NCBI RefSeq assembly: GCF_001613305.1
Contig: NZ_BDCC01000012.1
Coordinates: 186,001 to 250,000 of the forward strand
Direction of reading: 5' to 3'
Length of the DNA: 64,000 nucleotides
Origin: Nocardia vaccinii NBRC 15922
GTDB lineage: Bacteria; Actinomycetota; Actinomycetes; Mycobacteriales; Mycobacteriaceae
The notes below the pieces were generated by a model. That model ran no database searches, was not told the origin of the DNA, and saw only the letters and a program-made list of their open reading frames with translations. Numbering within the stretch: the first letter of the stretch is position 1; every line of letters starts with the position of its first letter. Position numbers and translations under genes: made by a program. Shown piece by piece: positions 63,673-64,000 of the stretch.

Positions 63673-63849
63673 CCGTCCGCCACTTCGGCCAACGACACCG
63701 AGGCGAACCACATCGGTTCAGCACCCCTGAGCAACCGCGCGGCTCGACCCACACCAGCCCGACAGAGGTTCGGCCTGCGCAAAACGCCGAACTCCCGGCA
63801 TATCCGAACGCGGCGTGAGTGGACGGTTCGCAAGTGAGACGAACGGCTC

Positions 63850-64000
63850 CTACTGGCGGGTGGAGAGTTCGCCGAGCAGCTTCCAGGTCCGGCGCTGGTC
63901 GTCTGTGCCTGCCAGGTCGGTCGAGGTGAGTACCACCTCGGTGGCGCCCGCGTCGAAGTAGCGCTGGATTTCGGCGGCAACAGTGTCTTCATCGCCGATA
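63850..64000 (-). CDS. LLM-class oxidoreductase, C-terminal end (partial)
   Basis: The last 49 residues of a minus-strand gene that enters from the right edge: IGDEDTVAAEIQRYFDAGATEVVLTSTDLAGTDDQRRTWKLLGELS. This matches the C-terminal helix pair of F420-dependent LLM enzymes (GDEDxVAxxIxxYxDAGAT). Ends at TAG 63852-63850. The rest lies beyond the window. Confidence 0.8.
   Translation of the reverse strand, partial: IGDEDTVAAEIQRYFDAGATEVVLTSTDLAGTDDQRRTWKLLGELSTRQ

Overview
The window is GC-rich, compactly coded DNA that looks like a Nocardia or a close mycolic-acid actinobacterium. The gene order matches the Mycobacterium tuberculosis stretch I remember as Rv2841c to Rv2868c: nusA, rimP, two small alanine-rich proteins, proS, an EfpA-like exporter, cysG, cobB, cobO, an AAA/vWA chelatase, an ElaA-type acetyltransferase, mqo, an alpha/beta hydrolase, map, a penicillin-binding lipoprotein, a GNAT enzyme and ispG. 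Accessory blocks interrupt this backbone. No rRNA, conventional decoding tRNA, IS element, prophage or CRISPR array was found.

Layout. 1-5.6 kb: transcription/translation genes (nusA, rimP, proS), DUF4439-type genes and yaaA. 5.8-8.5 kb: a membrane-anchored binding-like protein, an uncharacterised 243-aa protein and two tandem structured RNAs that fold as circularly permuted tRNA-like cloverleaves, most like bacterial YrlA Y RNAs. 8.5-15 kb: fungal-type cytosine deaminase, PucR regulator, mmsA and an omega-aminotransferase (a plausible pyrimidine/beta-alanine route). 15-27.5 kb: exporter, aldehyde dehydrogenase, cysG, F420-type oxidoreductase, and several poorly known proteins. 27.5-41 kb: cobalamin genes (cobE-like, cobB, cobO, chelatase, cobQ) mixed with sirtuin, mqo and map.

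41-50 kb: a phosphonate island. A GntR/UTRA regulator faces two operators; the distal one, read on the minus strand, is the sequence I recall for the mycobacterial PhnF site. Divergent from it run an FAD oxidase, a phosphonatase-like HAD hydrolase and a PhnSTUV-type ABC importer, with a small overlapping ORF wedged between phnT and phnU. A PhnW-type transaminase is absent, so the FAD enzyme may supply the aldehyde.

50-64 kb: XRE/DUF5753 regulators, ABC-2 permeases without an ATPase, an orphan AMP-binding fragment, nitrobindin, a tiny secreted peptide, the PBP-GNAT-ispG backbone, a patatin-like protein preceded by a 19-codon ORF, and a second XRE-DUF397 pair divergent from three overlapping small genes. 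The most unusual signal is the RNA pair at 8.19-8.46 kb: two different sequences build the same architecture by base-pairing, which argues for selection on structure.
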